A stretch of 64,000 nt of DNA from contig KK106984.1 in NCBI GenBank assembly GCA_000611775.1, positions 3,883,341 to 3,947,340 on the forward strand, read 5' to 3'. This DNA is from Umbilicaria muhlenbergii (lineage: Eukaryota > Ascomycota > Lecanoromycetes > Umbilicariales > Umbilicariaceae). Positions 49,487 to 60,532 of the stretch are shown piece after piece (position 1 is the stretch's first letter; each line of letters starts with the position of its first letter). The notes beneath the pieces are model-generated. The model had not been told where the DNA came from. It was given only the letters and a program-made list of their open reading frames with translations, and did not search any database. The translations under genes were made by a program, and so were the position numbers.

Positions 49487-49701
49487 TTTAAACTTATGAA
49501 GAAATCTTTAGTTTGTAAAGTGTACAGAATAAAGAGATCTAAAACTTTTCAATAAAAAGTTTTTTATTATTCATGAAGGTATAATAGTTATTTAAAGTGT
49601 AAAATTTGTATGAGCTCATTTACTGCTCAGAGAGTGCTCTGAGCGCATAAAGTACTATTAACTAAAACCTTATTTTTGAGCGGGCTGCCAAGTTGCGGAT
49701 G
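49487..49701 (-). mobile_element. Partial copy of element H, cut by the gap
   Basis: The reverse complement of 59512-59726 with only a handful of differences. It ends in GGCTGCCAAGTTGCGGATG, the terminal inverted repeat of H. About 800 bp of H are missing, close to the 763-base gap length. Confidence 0.8.
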
Positions 49702-49898
49702 TTGACTATCATAAAGATTATCATAACTATTTGTATGTACTGAGTTAACTCAGAATTTTCTGAGTTTGAATTAAATGAGTTGAGTTTTTTCTGAGTTGAG
49801 TTTTGACATGTATAACTCACCTCAAAACTCAACTTAAACTCAACTTAAACCCAAACCCACTGGGTAAAACTCAACTCATGATGCAGCGTATAAAAAAG

Positions 49899-50620
49899 TA
49901 GAGGACAACAGTCATCACTTATAAATGTTGAAAAAGTCAATCTTGCAGTTATAGACACAATCAAAGACATGAAGAGCTTAACAGCAGATTAACATCAATG
50001 AGATGAAAAAACAGCTAAATGAAAAAGAAGATTTAATGAATCACATGAGTAATTTAATGAATGAAGGTTAAAGTTCATTAAATATAAAAAAGTTAAAGAA
50101 TCATAAATTTTCTTTTTATTAAAAAGTGAATATCACACTTCTAAAAGCAGGAAACTTCTCATGCAATGTCAGAAGAAAAGAAGTTGTTATTAATATCATT
50201 AACATTCATGAGATTAATCATTTAATAAAAAACTGAAGAAACTCCTGTCTGCTGCTGCAGAATGAAGCAGAGCTGAATTAAAAAATAAAGAAAAAATTAT
50301 CTCATCAGTATTAAGAGTTTGTGAAGGTTTTCAGCAAGACAATATCAGATCAGCTGCCTTTACATAAAGAAAAAGTGAATCATAATATCATCTTAAAAGA
50401 TGAAAACAACCTAACCTCAAGCTTCTTGTACAGCATGTCATTGAAGCAGTTGAAATTAATTAAGATTTATCTTGAAAATCATCTGAAAAAGAGTTTTATA
50501 ATCTTTATCAAGATCATGCAGAGCTCATCATGCAAATATGATGATCAAGAGATTAATTCTAAGAAGTCATTAAATGATGAGCAAAACTACATATGTGAAT
50601 ATTACAGAATTAACTGAACG
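49899..50620 (+). pseudogene. Plus-strand gypsy pol relic (start of RT) after an unidentified stretch
   Basis: 50321-50617 is an open 98-codon stretch: VFSKTISDQLPLHKEKVNH, DENNLTSSFLYSMSLKQLK, IYLENHLKKSFI. It matches the linker between protease and reverse transcriptase of Ty3/gypsy pol. Upstream (49899-50320) is Lys/Glu-rich, coding-like but unrecognised. It may belong with the plus-strand gag relic D; not proven. Fossil. Confidence 0.55.
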
Positions 50621-50806
50621 CGCTAAGCTCAATCAGAAGTTAATATAAATTGCTTAATTTTATCATGCTTTTAATATTATTCTCTTCTCTGAAAAAGCAT
50701 CATCTGTGATGCTGCTGCAAAAACAACATTAAAATATAACATCTTTACCCTGCTACTCTGAATAATTCAATTTAAATAATTACTTTAAACAGTTCCTGAA
50801 TAATTC
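50621..50806. other. AT-rich flank of A3, nothing recognised
   Basis: About 190 bp without motif; its last five bases (AATTC) are the A3 target duplication. It contains two TGAATAATTC words resembling the sequence that follows A3. Confidence 0.5.
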
Positions 50807-51034
50807 TGTCATGAGTTAATGACAATTTGAGACTCACGTAGGGCATGCGCCCTACAAGCAGCTTGACAGCATTAATGAGTCACATGAAAACTCTGCACTG
50901 CTTGATCTCACCTCTATTCCTTAGTTATTAGTTTTATATAGTTAGGATCATATAACCTTTATACATTTATACCTCATGCTGTCACATACCTCAACTATAC
51001 TTCCCTTTCTAGTAAGGGATGTTATAATCTTACA
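50807..51034 (+). repeat. A3 5' LTR
   Basis: 228 bp, TGTCATGAG...CTTACA; the least mutated LTR of the family (keeps CACGTAGGGCATGCGCCC). No clear tRNA primer site follows it. Confidence 0.93.
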
Positions 51035-53129
51035 GTTTTAATAACTTTACCTTTCAAAAAGTGATGACCTGAGATAAGATGCAGACTCAAAACCAACTAT
51101 GTTAAACTTCTGAAGCAGAACAAGACATGATGATGAAAAATTAACAAAATAATCATGAAACATCACTCCTTTCCTCTGACATCAGTGAAGTGAACCTCAT
51201 GAGTGAAGGATCCTCAGGTGAAATGATGCACAACATTAATAATGAGATCATGCAAGTGAGATAACAGTGAGATGAACTCCTTAAGTAATAAGAGCTGCAG
51301 CAGCTTTAAATGAAAGTTCTGACATTAAAAGTCAACCTACTCAAAGATTCTGCTACTCATGTTGATACCTCAGCTGAGGGATTCCTTGACTCTATGAATG
51401 TTGAGTTCATAATGAGCAAGCACTGAGCTGATGAAATGCTGTCAATATGAAATGTACAGTCAAGAATTCAGGCAAAGGAGTTGCTGTTATATCATGACAA
51501 AAATGTGAAAGAGCACCTGAATTGAATGTGAGATGCAAGAAATACCTTTCATTTTAACTCAGCTGATTTCCCTCATGAGGAGGATAAAGTGATTTACATC
51601 ATGTAATATTTAAAGAATGAATCAAAGGAGGCGTGACTGCAAGATGATGAGATTAAAGATTATTTCACTGTTACCTGAGATGATTTTATGAAATTCCTGC
51701 TCAACATTATCAAGGACTCTGTGAATCATCAGTTTCACATCACTCAGCTGTATAACAATGCTGTTCAACTACCTCATTAATCAGTTCAAGCTTTCAATAG
51801 TTATTTAAGCACCTTGAAAGCTCAGTTACCTCTCTACAGTGAAGAGCACATGAGGACTCACTTCTTCACAAAATTGAAGCTTGAGGTTCATGCAATCTTG
51901 ATGAATTATCAGGACTTACTCACAACTTGAAAAAGAATCATCACCTTGATCATGCACCTGAAGAATAACCTACATTTGAGAGGCATCATGAAATCAAAAG
52001 CAAATTTTAATACAACAGTTATCCTCAGCTGCAAACCTGAGTCATCATCAAAGCCTGTTGAGAATAAGGATCACAAGCCTGATGAGAGCAAGATGAAGAG
52101 CAAGTGAGATAATAAACATGAAAGTGAATCAGTGAAGGCTCCTGAAACAAAGGACTTGTCACACATGACTTGTTAAAATTATAATCAGAAGGGACATTAT
52201 TCCCTTGATTATTTACAACCTGTGAAAAACTCAGACTTGAATAAAACCCTGATTGCAGCTGTTTCAGCATCAAAAAATAAGAATGCTTCAGTGAAGACTT
52301 CATGCTGCTGAAGTGCTGAACAAAAGTAGCCTCAGAGCTTAATTTAATTGTTGATGAATAAGTTCTTCACAATGATGATGTCATACTCATGCAAGCCTTA
52401 TTGAACACGGGAGCTGAAGTCAATGTGATTTCACAACATTTCATTATTGAGCATCAATTGACTCATATGAAGGGCTTATTGCCTCAACCTTAATTCTTAA
52501 ATGATCAGAAGGCTTACTGCTTTGATGCTTATCATGTGCATTATCAGCTTACTGACAGTTGAGGATAATCTCATGAATGTGAACATGTGTTCTACACATT
52601 AAATAAGTCAGAATCATCCCTTATCCTTGAACTCCCTGCATTGAAGACTGAACATGTGTGAATTAACTGCAGAATGAAGGTGTGATGCTTCAACATTAAG
52701 AAGCAGCTTATCAAGTTACAGTCACCTGATGAATTTGCAAGAGAGATTCAAGATCACCCTGCTGTCTACACTCTGATATGAGTCAGTCTGAGTGATGACG
52801 CTGCATCAGAGGTGCGCATATAAAGCACTGAGATAACACAAGCTCTGTTTAAGGAATATGCTGATTATGCAGATGTGTTTTCAACAGAGAATACTGACCT
52901 CCTTTCATCTTATAAGGTCAGTGATCATGCAATTGACCTGAACAGCACAGATTCATCTTATGACCCTTTGTATAACCTCTTCAATACTGAATTAAAGGTG
53001 CTATGAGAATACTTGAACAACATCTTAATGAAAGATTGAATTCATCATTTTATGAGCTCTGCAGAAGCACTCATCCTCTTTGTTTTAAAAAAAGATGAAG
53101 GGCTGCAGTTATGTGTTGATTACTGAGGA

Positions 53130-53456
53130 TTGAACAAGATGATCATCAAGAACAGGCACCTGTTACCTCTTATAAGTGAAACATTAAATCAGCTTAATGA
53201 AGTCAAGCTATTTACAAAGCTAGATTTGAAGGACGCTTATCACTGTATTCACATCAAGAAGAGTGATGAGTGGAAAACAGCATTTCACATGCATTACAGT
53301 CACTTTGAGTATATGATCATGCCTTTCAGATTGATCAACACTTCAGCTACATTTCAGGCTTACATTAATCAAGCATTAACAAGGCTTGTGAATGTCTTTT
53401 GTGTTATCTATTTAGATGACATCCTTATATACTCAGAATCATCAGCGCAACACTGA
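53130..53456 (+). pseudogene. A3 reverse transcriptase segment
   Basis: A 108-codon open piece with hallmark RT blocks: NRHLLPLISETLNQL, KLFTKLDLKDAYHCIHIK, FEYMIMPFRLINTSATFQAY and the catalytic strand VIYLDDILIYS (YLDD box). This is the fingers/palm core of Ty3/gypsy RT. Corresponding pieces are at about 28150-28500 in A2 and 21740-22100 (minus) in A1. Confidence 0.92.
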
Positions 53457-54699
53457 GAGCATGTTAAGCAGGTATTAAACTGACTTCACTGATTTCAACT
53501 TTATGTGAACCCTAAGAAGTGTGAATTCTTCATTATCAAGGTGAAATTCCTAAGATTTATTATCACAACTGAAGGTGTAGTCATGAATCTGTGATGAGTG
53601 AACATCATACAGGACTGATCAATATCAAGGACTTTTTAAAAAGTATAAATCTTTTTAAGCTTTGTGAACTTTTATAGACACTTTATTAAGCATTATTCAC
53701 AAGTTGCAGCCCCCTTGACAAACCTTATGAAAGGTAGCAAGGATGAAAAGAAGTTTAAGTCTTTTAAATTCTCAAGTGATGCAAAGGAGGTGTTTGACCA
53801 CCTTCATAAAATCTTTATGATGATGCTTATCCTGATTCACTTCAATTTGAAGTTATGAATACAGGTGAAAATTGATGCATCAATCATTAAGCTCACTGAC
53901 ATCCTGTCTCAGCTGTTGAATAACAGACAGTGATATTCAGTTGCATTCTGATCAAGAAAGCTGTCTCCTTCAGAGATTTAATATAAAACTCATGATCAGG
54001 AGCTCCTTGTCATCATTATGATGTTTAAGCACTGACGTCACTACCTTGAAGGCAGTTGTCATATCATAAAGGTATTAACTGATCATAACAATCTATAAGG
54101 ATTTATGAACGTGAAGGAATTAAATGACAGGCAAGCATGATGAGCAATGAAGTTCACTGCTTTTAATTTCAATATCTTGCATCAATCTGAAAAAATCAAC
54201 CCTGCTGATGTGCTGTCAAGGTGATCAGACTACAGGGATGTCAAAGAGGTGAGTGAAATTATGAAGAAATTACTCTCAACACTTCAGAGAAAGTTAATTA
54301 CTCTTGTGAATGTATTCTCACTCAGATATGCCTTTATTGTGAGGCAGTTGCTCACAGAGGTGAGGAGAATAATCAGAATTAAAGACTTTAAACTTCAAAA
54401 AAAATGCTGAAGAAGTGATGATAAAACATCTGCTCATGATGACTGTGACATAACTGTGAAACAGCTTAACTCTGTCACTGAAACTGTTGATTGCAAACAA
54501 CTCATTTCACATGTGATGATAAAAGATCTTGTCATTCATGAAACAACTGATGAAAGCCTGAGTCTACCCTTAAGGGATTTGATTCAAACTCTACAAAATG
54601 ATGATTCATTTGTAGAAGTGACACGCAATGCTGATCATACATCAGTGAAGCACAAGGCTAAAGCTGAAAGTCTCTGAAGGATTGACTCTGAAGGCCTTT

Positions 54700-55400
54700 T
54701 ATTTCATGAGGAATAAATATACATTCTGAAAGAAGAGTCTGTAAGGGCAGAGATCTTGAAACATCATCATGATGATGCCTTGACAGAGCATTTCAGGGTA
54801 GAAAGAACCCTTGAATTGATTGATCACAAATACTATTGAATTGATATGAGTCAAGATGTCAAAGATTATGTTGTGTCATGCAACATCTGTCAAAGGGTGA
54901 AAGTGCTTAAACATCATCCTTATGATGAGCTACAGGCGCTGCCTCAGTCAGAAGAATCATGACAGCAAGTCATCATGAATTTTATCACTGACTTAAAAAC
55001 AAGTAAGTGCAGAAATTAAGTGTATGATGTGATCTTAATGATTATAAATCAGTATATGAAAATGGCTCAGTATATTCAAATCATGAAAATGATTACAGCA
55101 ACAGAGTTGACTGACTTGTTTTATGAGGAAATAATATGCTGATTCAGTGTACTGAAAGGGGCTGTCTCTGATCAGAAATCAGTTTTCACAAGTGTTTTCT
55201 GATCAGAAATGTGCTATTATCTAAGAATAAAACATCAGCTAAGCATTGCCTTTCACTCACAAACAGATGAACAGACAGAATGACAGAATTAAACCTTAAA
55301 ACATTACCTTCACTGTTATTGCTCAGATGAACAAGACAACTGAATGAACTTTTTACTTCTGACAGAATTCACTTACAATAACAGAACACAAGCATCAATA
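54700..55400 (+). pseudogene. A3 integrase region
   Basis: The zinc-binding segment at about 54757-54910 has the HHCC spacing (HHDDALTEHF, then CNICQRVKVLKH), followed by the integrase core (NFITDL near 54976, YMKMAQYIQIMKMITATELT near 55054-55110). Family-level call only; fossil. Confidence 0.75.
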
Positions 55401-55844
55401 GAGTGCAGCTCTTTTTATGTCATGTATGCTTATCATCTGAAAATAAGATTTGAAGTTGAGGATGACTTCAGGAAAAAAGAGGTACCTGCAGTTAAAGATT
55501 AAATGAAATGATTTCATGACATACAGGAAGTGCTGTCACAATGATGAGAAAATGTAATTAATTCTCAGATAAAATATTATAATGTTAAACATAAACTCAA
55601 GACTTATAATGTGAGAGACTTGATAATGTTATTCATGAAGAACTTATGACAGAAGCACTTAAGCAGGAAACTGTTTCACAAATTCATTAAATCATTTCAA
55701 ATTAAAGACTTAATAGAGAAGCAGGTTTACAGGTTAACTTTATCATTCATTTATTAAATTCATAATGTCTTTCATGTCTCTTACTTAAAGCTTTATCAGC
55801 ACAGAGCTGATGAAGACTCTGAATCATTACTGCTGCCTTCAGAG

Positions 55845-55990
55845 TTAATTGATGATGAAGAAAAATATGAAGTTGAAGAGATTTTAAACTGCTGAAAATT
55901 CAGGAATAAAATCCTGTACAAAGTGAAATGAAAGGGTTGATCAGAAGAATATGATCAATGAGTGTTAAAAAAGAACTTAAAAGGTGTGCA
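55845..55990 (+). other. A3 chromodomain remnant
   Basis: ELIDDEEKYEVEEIL and KILYKVK, then EEYDQ, line up with the first strand, the central strand and the helix start of a chromodomain. The same pattern stands at about 10600-10740 (minus) in A1 and 30895-31030 in A2. It places family A among the chromoviruses. Confidence 0.75.
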
Positions 55991-56287
55991 GGAAATGTGA
56001 TTAATCTTTAACAATGAATTAAATGAGTGTAGAAAGAAGTGATCAAGAAAGATTTAACTGATGTTATAAAAACACTCTTTCCTGATTTTCCTCAAGGGGT
56101 TTTACAGGTTTTATCAAGGCCTTATAAATGATTTACAGCAAGAGTCAAGGATGATAAGTTCACTAAAAAAGATGAATCATCAGCAAAGCACAAGGAAAGC
56201 ACAATATTATTATCATTACAGCAGTGAATCAAAGCAGGCTGAAAAGAACTATCATACAAGATCAGCAAAATGTCAGCAAAACATTAT

Positions 56288-57149
56288 TTACTCATCCTCA
56301 TCATCATCATTCTTCTCCTCATCATCATCATCCTCCTCTGATTCCTCTGACTCCCTGAAGGGAGAAAAATCCTCATCATCATCATCATCATCATTATCTA
56401 CAATGACGGGCAAACACTTCTAAAATAGGATGCGCGTTAGCTGATCAGAGTTGTTGCATCAAAGGTGAAAAGAAGGAGATTAAACTGAATATCACATGAT
56501 ATTTAAGATATTTTTAAGAATGTTGTTGATGCATTTAATCTGCTCAAGAAGCAGGAGGTTGATCTTGACAATAAACTTCAATTTTAACAGCTTCTGATGA
56601 TGATCAACAACATGAAGATGCGCTGTAATCTCCTTGTTATAACACTTTTGACGCGCTTTGAGAGTGGTCAGAAGAGCAGGTGAAGGAGTGTTGATGTTGA
56701 CTCTGTTAATCAAGTGTATCAAGGTGTTAACCTTGCAGGTGAAACACATGAGGACTTTAATTCATCAGTGATATACAACAGGTGAGCAGGTTAAACTTAT
56801 TAAAAGATAAGCTTTATGTAAGTTTGTGCAATATGCACACTTAACATTCAACTTGACATCACATACCTGAGTCATGTCATCTGTGAAGTGATGAGAACAA
56901 TGAAGACAAAAGAATTTAATGAGGTGCACATGAGGGCCTGTGAAGTGCTTGACAATGAGTGAGCACTATATGATGTCATGCATTAATCATGCATGTGCAG
57001 AGCCTGTTTCTCTGACTTACAGGCATGATGACTGATGTTGTAATGATGTTGATGATGCATTTTGATGATGCATTGATGATGTTATGATGATGAGTCACTG
57101 CTCTGACAAAAGTTGATGACAGAAGGCTGAGGAGTTGACAATATTTATA
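56288..57149 (-). other. Antisense gene-like stretch in A3
   Basis: Minus strand: TATAAATAT at 57149-57141, downstream C/T-rich sequence, then intron-like GT...AG segments around an 85-codon open piece at 56749-56492. That piece contains VNTLIHLINRVNI, LLTTLKARQKCYNKEI and LLKLKFIVKINLLLLEQIK, giving a basic, leucine-rich, possibly helical peptide. A further intron-like segment leads to an Asp/Glu-rich tail ending TAA at 56290-56288. The TCATCATCA tract on the plus strand is this acidic tail seen from the wrong side. Position, TATA box and reading pieces match A1 and A2. Fossil; unknown function. Confidence 0.55.
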
Positions 57150-57404
57150 CTTCAAAGCTCTTGTTGTGATATCATCATCTGAGGCCTTGATTATGTTATT
57201 ATAATGCTGTCATGCTGATGCTGTTATGACTCTGCTGCTGCCTCTTCACTCCTCAGGGTTTTCACTGTCATGTGACAAGCTCACCTCACTTTCATCTTGC
57301 TTAATCAGCATCAATGCTGCATTATTGATTCAACTGTTAATTGAGTCTTCTATCAGTCACTCACCTTTCTGCGCTGAAGAGCTGCTGCATAAGGAGGAGG
57401 TAAT

Positions 57405-57632
57405 TGTCATGAGTTAATGATAATCTGAGACTCATGTAAGGCATGCACCCTACAAGTGACTTGACAGCATTAATGAGTCACATGAAAACTCTGCACTGCT
57501 CAATCTCACCTTTATTCCTTAGTTATTAATTTTATATAATTAGGATCATATAACCTTTATACATTTATACCTCATGCTGTCACATACCTCAACTATACTT
57601 CCCTTTCTAGTAAGGGACGCTATAGTCTTACA
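57405..57632 (+). repeat. A3 3' LTR
   Basis: 228 bp, partner of 50807-51034, followed by AATTC. Confidence 0.93.
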
Positions 57633-59511
57633 AATTCTGAATAATCACTCTGAACAGTGTTTGAATGATTTAAACTTAACATGATTTGTTGAGGTACCTG
57701 CAGTGAAATTTCTTTAACACTTTTATTAAACTGTTAAACTCACCTTTGTCAGCATAATATCACTCATTGTTATAATTAATTTCATGTCATTTGATCTTGT
57801 ATTAAAGCCTGTCATAATATCATCTTGAGTTAAAAATGTTATCAACTTCTCAATGCTCCTCCTCATCTTCAATTATAATAAGAGTCAGTGAAGATGTCTG
57901 TTGACCTGACAGTGAGTCATCAGCAGCTGAATGAAGCAGCTTTAAATTAAAGACATTGTGAATTCATATTGTAGCAAGAAGCTTCAGTTGATAAAAGATT
58001 TTAACACATTAAATGATTTAAAATGACCTCAGTTACTTGTTCTTCAAGTTTTAATTAAATCTTGTTGTCTTGATATTTCAACTTGATAATCACACTCAGT
58101 CTTTGACCTCATAGCTGACATTCTTTTAATGTTTATTCACTTGTGCTTTCATAAATTCCCTGCTCTTTTTCAATTACTGTTTACTGAAATCAATAATTTC
58201 CTGCATATGAGTTGTTATGTTCTCCGCCTTCACTGACTGAAGTTGTTTATGAGTGAATTCATAGGTAGTAGTGTCAGGACTGAAACTCATGCATGAGTGA
58301 AACCCTTTATTAAGGTAGAAAGGTGAGAGTGAAGTTGCTGAGAAGCAGTTATTATTGTCATTGAATTTAATCATAAATAATCACTTCACTCAGTCATTCT
58401 GCATGTAGTTGTAGTATGTTCATAAACTTTATTTGATGTCTTAATTGACCTGTTCAGTTTGCCTGTCAGTCTCTGAGTAATAAGCAGTTAATAGGTTAGC
58501 CTTGATTTTCAGATGTTTACACATACTTCATTATAAGTTTGAGATAAACTGAAGGCCTCAGTCTGAAGTAATAAAGCTGAGTAAGTCATGTAAACAGTAA
58601 ATGTTTTATAACATAAATTATATTAACTTCTTTATTGAGGTTTCTTCATCTTTTAAATGACAAGAAACATAATGCCTTTCCTTAAATAATCTGTCAATGA
58701 GAGTGCAGATAGTGTTATAACTCTTTAATATTAATAATTTAATTATAAAGTTCATGACAATGTTCTGTCAGCATTGTTGCAGGATAGAAAGTGACATCAG
58801 AAGTTCATTAATGACATCATGAAATGACTTGCTTCACTGACAGTGATGACAGTTTTAAATATATTACTTCATGATGATCACATGTCCTGATCAGTAGTAA
58901 TGCTGATAAATAAGTTTCACTGTTCAGTTGATGCTTGAGTGCTTAATTAACAGTTGATCATGAATCTTCTGAAGCAACTCAGTTCACAGAGATTTTAAAA
59001 CTCAGAGCAGATTGTTTTTGAACAGTGCTTTGTTGATGACTCAGCATTCATGAAGACATTTGTCATGAAGTTTAACTGCATTGCTGACAATGACTTCTCA
59101 GTATTTATTACATGATTCATCAGTTTTATTAATTGTATGAATTTATTTAAAAAAGCTTTCTTTCACTTCTTCTACTTAAACTTTCACACAGTTCAGGGTA
59201 AAAATGATTTAATAAGTCAAGTTCTTGTTTTTAAAGTTATTAAATGTTCAGGTTAAAGCATCTGCCTTGTCATTAATCTTGCCTGTTTGAAAGATGACCT
59301 GAAAGTTGAACTTCAATAAGATATTTAAGTATTTAACCTGACACTGCATCAGTTTCTTATTCTTTATAAAGGTCTTCAGGGCCTGATGATCAGTGAAGAC
59401 TTATATGAGCAAATTAATGTATTCAAGTTCAAGATGTCAGTGTTTGAAACAGTAAATAATAATCAGCAGTTTCTTATCATAAATGTGATAATTGCACTCT
59501 GCTGAGATCAT

Positions 59512-60532
59512 CATCCACAACTTGGCAGCACGCTTAAAAATAAGGTTTTAGTTAATAGTACTTTATGCGCTCAGAGCACTCTCTGAGCAGTAAATAAACT
59601 AATACAAATCTTACACTTTAAATAACTATTATACCTTCATGAATAATAAGAAACTTTTTATTGAAAAGTTTTAGATCTCTTTATTCTGTACACTTTACAA
59701 ACTAAAGATTTCTTCATAAGTTTTAATTTGCAATAGTTATGAATTAAAAAACTTTTAACTAATTATAAATATATTAGCATATTGAATAACTATTGCGCTT
59801 TTATACTGATGATATAACTTTCAGTTTATAAGTTGTAGAGAATAAGCTGTTTAAGAGTTTTCTTATACAAAGTTTCTTTTTATGTGTTGTTGTGGTTGAG
59901 TTATTCAAAAAGTCATTAAAAGTCTATTTATTAATGTTGTGATTTTCATCACTGAAAGTTATATCATAAGTATAAAAGCGCAATAGTTATTCAAAGTATA
60001 TGACTTTTTTTGAAAGATTTTTCGCTATTAAAAACTTGAATTAAATATAACTTAACAACAACAGCAGTTATGAAGAAACTTTTAATTTAACATTAATAGA
60101 GAATACTGTTTTTTATAACTTATGCATTGAAAGTTTCTTCATATCTGTTGAGGTGCAAAAGTTATTAAAGTGTGTAAATTTTTAAGTGATGAAAATCTTG
60201 AAGTTCTTTAAATATTTAAAACTCAACACTTATACAGTGCTTTCAGACTCAACAAATCATGATTTTTTATTGCAGAAAAGTAAATTTTAGCAAAAGTTTA
60301 CTTATTATAAGTTTTACTGTTATTATAACACTGTGTGTGTACTTATTTAAACAATTGTTTTAATAATTATTTTTTTATCACAAAATTTTGATGTTCTGCT
60401 CAAGATTTAAGGTTGAGCTCAAAGTGCTCAGAGGATGCTAAGAGCAGCTGTTAACTGAGACATGAGATCAGAAGCTCAGAGCGTTCAAAGTGTTAAAAAC
60501 TAACTCAAAGTTAACTTGCTAAATTGCTGATG
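59512..60532. mobile_element. H: 1.0-kb inverted-repeat element inside F
   Basis: A 1021-bp non-coding element with imperfect terminal inverted repeats (left CATCCACAACTTGGCAGC, right reverse-strand CATCAGCAATTTAGCAAG) and GCTCAGAGC words near both ends. It is flanked by the 4-bp direct repeat TCAT (59508-59511 and 60533-60536). It interrupts the RNase H region of F. A second, partial copy stands at 49487-49701 and is nearly identical. No transposase frame; superfamily not determined. Confidence 0.75.
59784..59992. repeat. Internal 42-bp inverted repeat of element H
   Basis: Arms 59784-59825 (GAATAACTATTGCGC...AACTTTCAGT) and 59951-59992 (its near-perfect reverse complement, one mismatch) enclose about 125 bp. 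Could be a smaller element nested in H, or a hairpin-forming core. Confidence 0.85.

Larger units (their letters stand above)
48257..49890. mobile_element. Non-autonomous element with 8-bp target duplication (hAT-like)
   Basis: Flanked by the 8-bp direct repeat TAAAAAAG (48249-48256 and 49891-49898). Its ends are inverted repeats: left TACACTGCATCATGAGTTGA, right (reverse strand) TACGCTGCATCATGAGTTGA. Many subterminal GTTGAG/CTCAAC words lie near both ends, as expected of transposase binding sites. An 8-bp duplication is typical of hAT. No transposase frame is visible. The interior contains a 13-bp tandem repeat, the assembly gap and one end of element H. Confidence 0.75.
50807..57632 (+). 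mobile_element. A3: Ty3/gypsy chromovirus fossil, best-preserved family A copy
   Basis: A 6826-bp element, 228-bp LTRs, duplication AATTC on both sides (50802-50806 and 57633-57637). Gag about 51060-52330 with a zinc-knuckle region near 52165-52215. Protease at about 52390 (ALLNTGAEVNVIS). RT 53130-53456. RNase H about 53660-54250. Integrase about 54700-55400 with the HHCC segment. Chromodomain about 55850-55990. Then the antisense stretch to 57149, a purine tract AAGGAGGAGG (57391-57400) and the 3' LTR. The LTRs differ at 16 of 228 positions, all transitions. Broken, many breaks, but it keeps the longest open pieces of the family. Confidence 0.93.

Noticed and set aside
48711-49499. Long open frame across the gap
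   Set aside because: It is open only because it consists of unresolved bases.
56151-56423. Plus-strand 90-codon frame rich in serine at the end of A3
   Set aside because: The poly-Ser run is the TCATCA tract read on the wrong strand. On the minus strand it reads as an Asp/Glu tail ending in a stop, consistent with the antisense stretch found in all three copies.
50807-57632. Dating A3 from its 7% LTR divergence
   Set aside because: All differences are transitions in a RIP-like block, so the changes are not clock-like; only nesting order is usable.
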